A stretch of DNA of 38,320 nt, taken from a virus. The translations under genes and the position numbers were made by a program. Positions within the stretch are counted from its first letter, which is position 1, and every line of letters begins with the position of its first letter. The stretch covers positions 1 to 38,320 of IMG/VR virus record IMGVR_UViG_3300047443_000092. One strand, given 5' to 3'. The notes below the pieces were generated by a model that searched no databases, was not told the origin of the DNA, and saw nothing but the letters and a program-made list of their open reading frames with translations. Below are positions 38,130 through 38,320 of this stretch, one piece after another.

Positions 38130-38320
38130 TTGGAACGAAACACTTTACGACCATTTCCGGCCGCCGTAACGCTGGTGATGAGCGACACCGGTGGATATCG
38201 ACGTGTCAATACGGCACAGGATGCGACCGAGACGCTGCTGGACCATTGGCCGATTAGGGATGGCGAAGCTTACCTGACGGCGATCCAGGCATGTCTTGAC
38301 GCAATAATGGAACGCACTCA
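38130..38320 (+). CDS. DUF982-like host protein, 5' part only
   Basis: The gene runs off the window. A TTG start at 38130 has GAGG nine bases upstream; the ATG at 38178 would cut off conserved residues. The translated start reads RPFPAAVTLVMSDTGGYRRV, then TAQDATETLLDHWP and GEAYLTAIQACLDAIM. The pattern of PV, then YR.V, then A..LL..WP, then G..Y..A...C..A is that of DUF982, a small family of unknown role with many copies per genome in Rhizobiaceae. It is the main sign of the host lineage and shows that host DNA resumes here. Confidence 0.75.
   Translation, partial: MERNTLRPFPAAVTLVMSDTGGYRRVNTAQDATETLLDHWPIRDGEAYLTAIQACLDAIMERT

Noticed and set aside
37823-38209. Leftward 128-codon frame ending in SGFEPETY
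   Set aside because: The end is an antisense translation of the tRNA fragment and the start is antisense to the DUF982-like gene. No independent support.
1-38320. Phage RNA polymerase, DNA polymerase, DNA methyltransferase or transposase gene
   Set aside because: I looked for their motifs because the virion genes are T7-like, and found none in any plausible frame.

Overview
The window holds one complete temperate phage genome (a prophage of about 37.7 kb) integrated into the 3' half of a tRNA-Lys(TTT) gene. The host looks like an alphaproteobacterium of the Rhizobium/Agrobacterium group. DNA and codons are GC-rich, and the flank on the right begins a gene of the DUF982 type that is abundant in Rhizobiaceae. 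A 49-bp direct repeat (79-127 and 37813-37861) marks the two attachment sites. The left copy lies inside the intact tRNA and the right copy is a displaced 3' tRNA fragment.

Almost everything from 215 to 33038 is read leftward. Genes are tightly coupled, often by ATGA or TGATG overlaps. Reading leftward from the immunity region at about 33.1 kb, the order is: a Cro-like repressor and a run of small, mostly unknown early genes, including a ParB/Srx-like protein and two HTH proteins (33.0-28.1 kb); a Toprim primase-like protein, an acidic protein and an AAA/SF3-like helicase (28.1-24.1 kb); a 0.4-kb non-coding region with a 12-copy TGTCTA repeat array (23.74-24.0 kb); a putative small terminase, a doubtful GC-rich interval and the large terminase (23.7-21.0 kb); a T7-like short-tail morphogenesis module with portal, scaffold, capsid, gp11/gp12-like tail tube and nozzle, three ejection-type proteins and a beta-helix tail spike (21.0-3.0 kb); and a lysis module with an N-acetylmuramidase endolysin, spanin-like overlapping genes and small membrane proteins (3.0-0.2 kb).

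From 33.1 kb to the right end the genes are read rightward. They are a CI-like repressor with a degenerate S24 fold, a small membrane protein, an excisionase-like operon ending in two tandem 38-residue membrane peptides, a strong intrinsic terminator, the tyrosine integrase, and three small genes before attR. No phage RNA polymerase or DNA polymerase was found, so the phage appears to combine T7-type virion architecture with lambda-type lysogeny control and use of host polymerases.

The most unusual signal is the iteron-like array at 23747-23988: four triplets of TGTCTA in alternating orientation with regular spacing and long perfect inverted repeats, directly downstream of the helicase gene. 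It is a good candidate for the replication origin or a central late-gene control region. Other points worth a second look are a zincin (HEYGHH) domain inside the 1667-residue ejection protein, a hairpin covering the tail-spike ribosome binding site, an antisense gene conflict at 32.1-32.5 kb, and integrase arm-type sites shared by both prophage ends.
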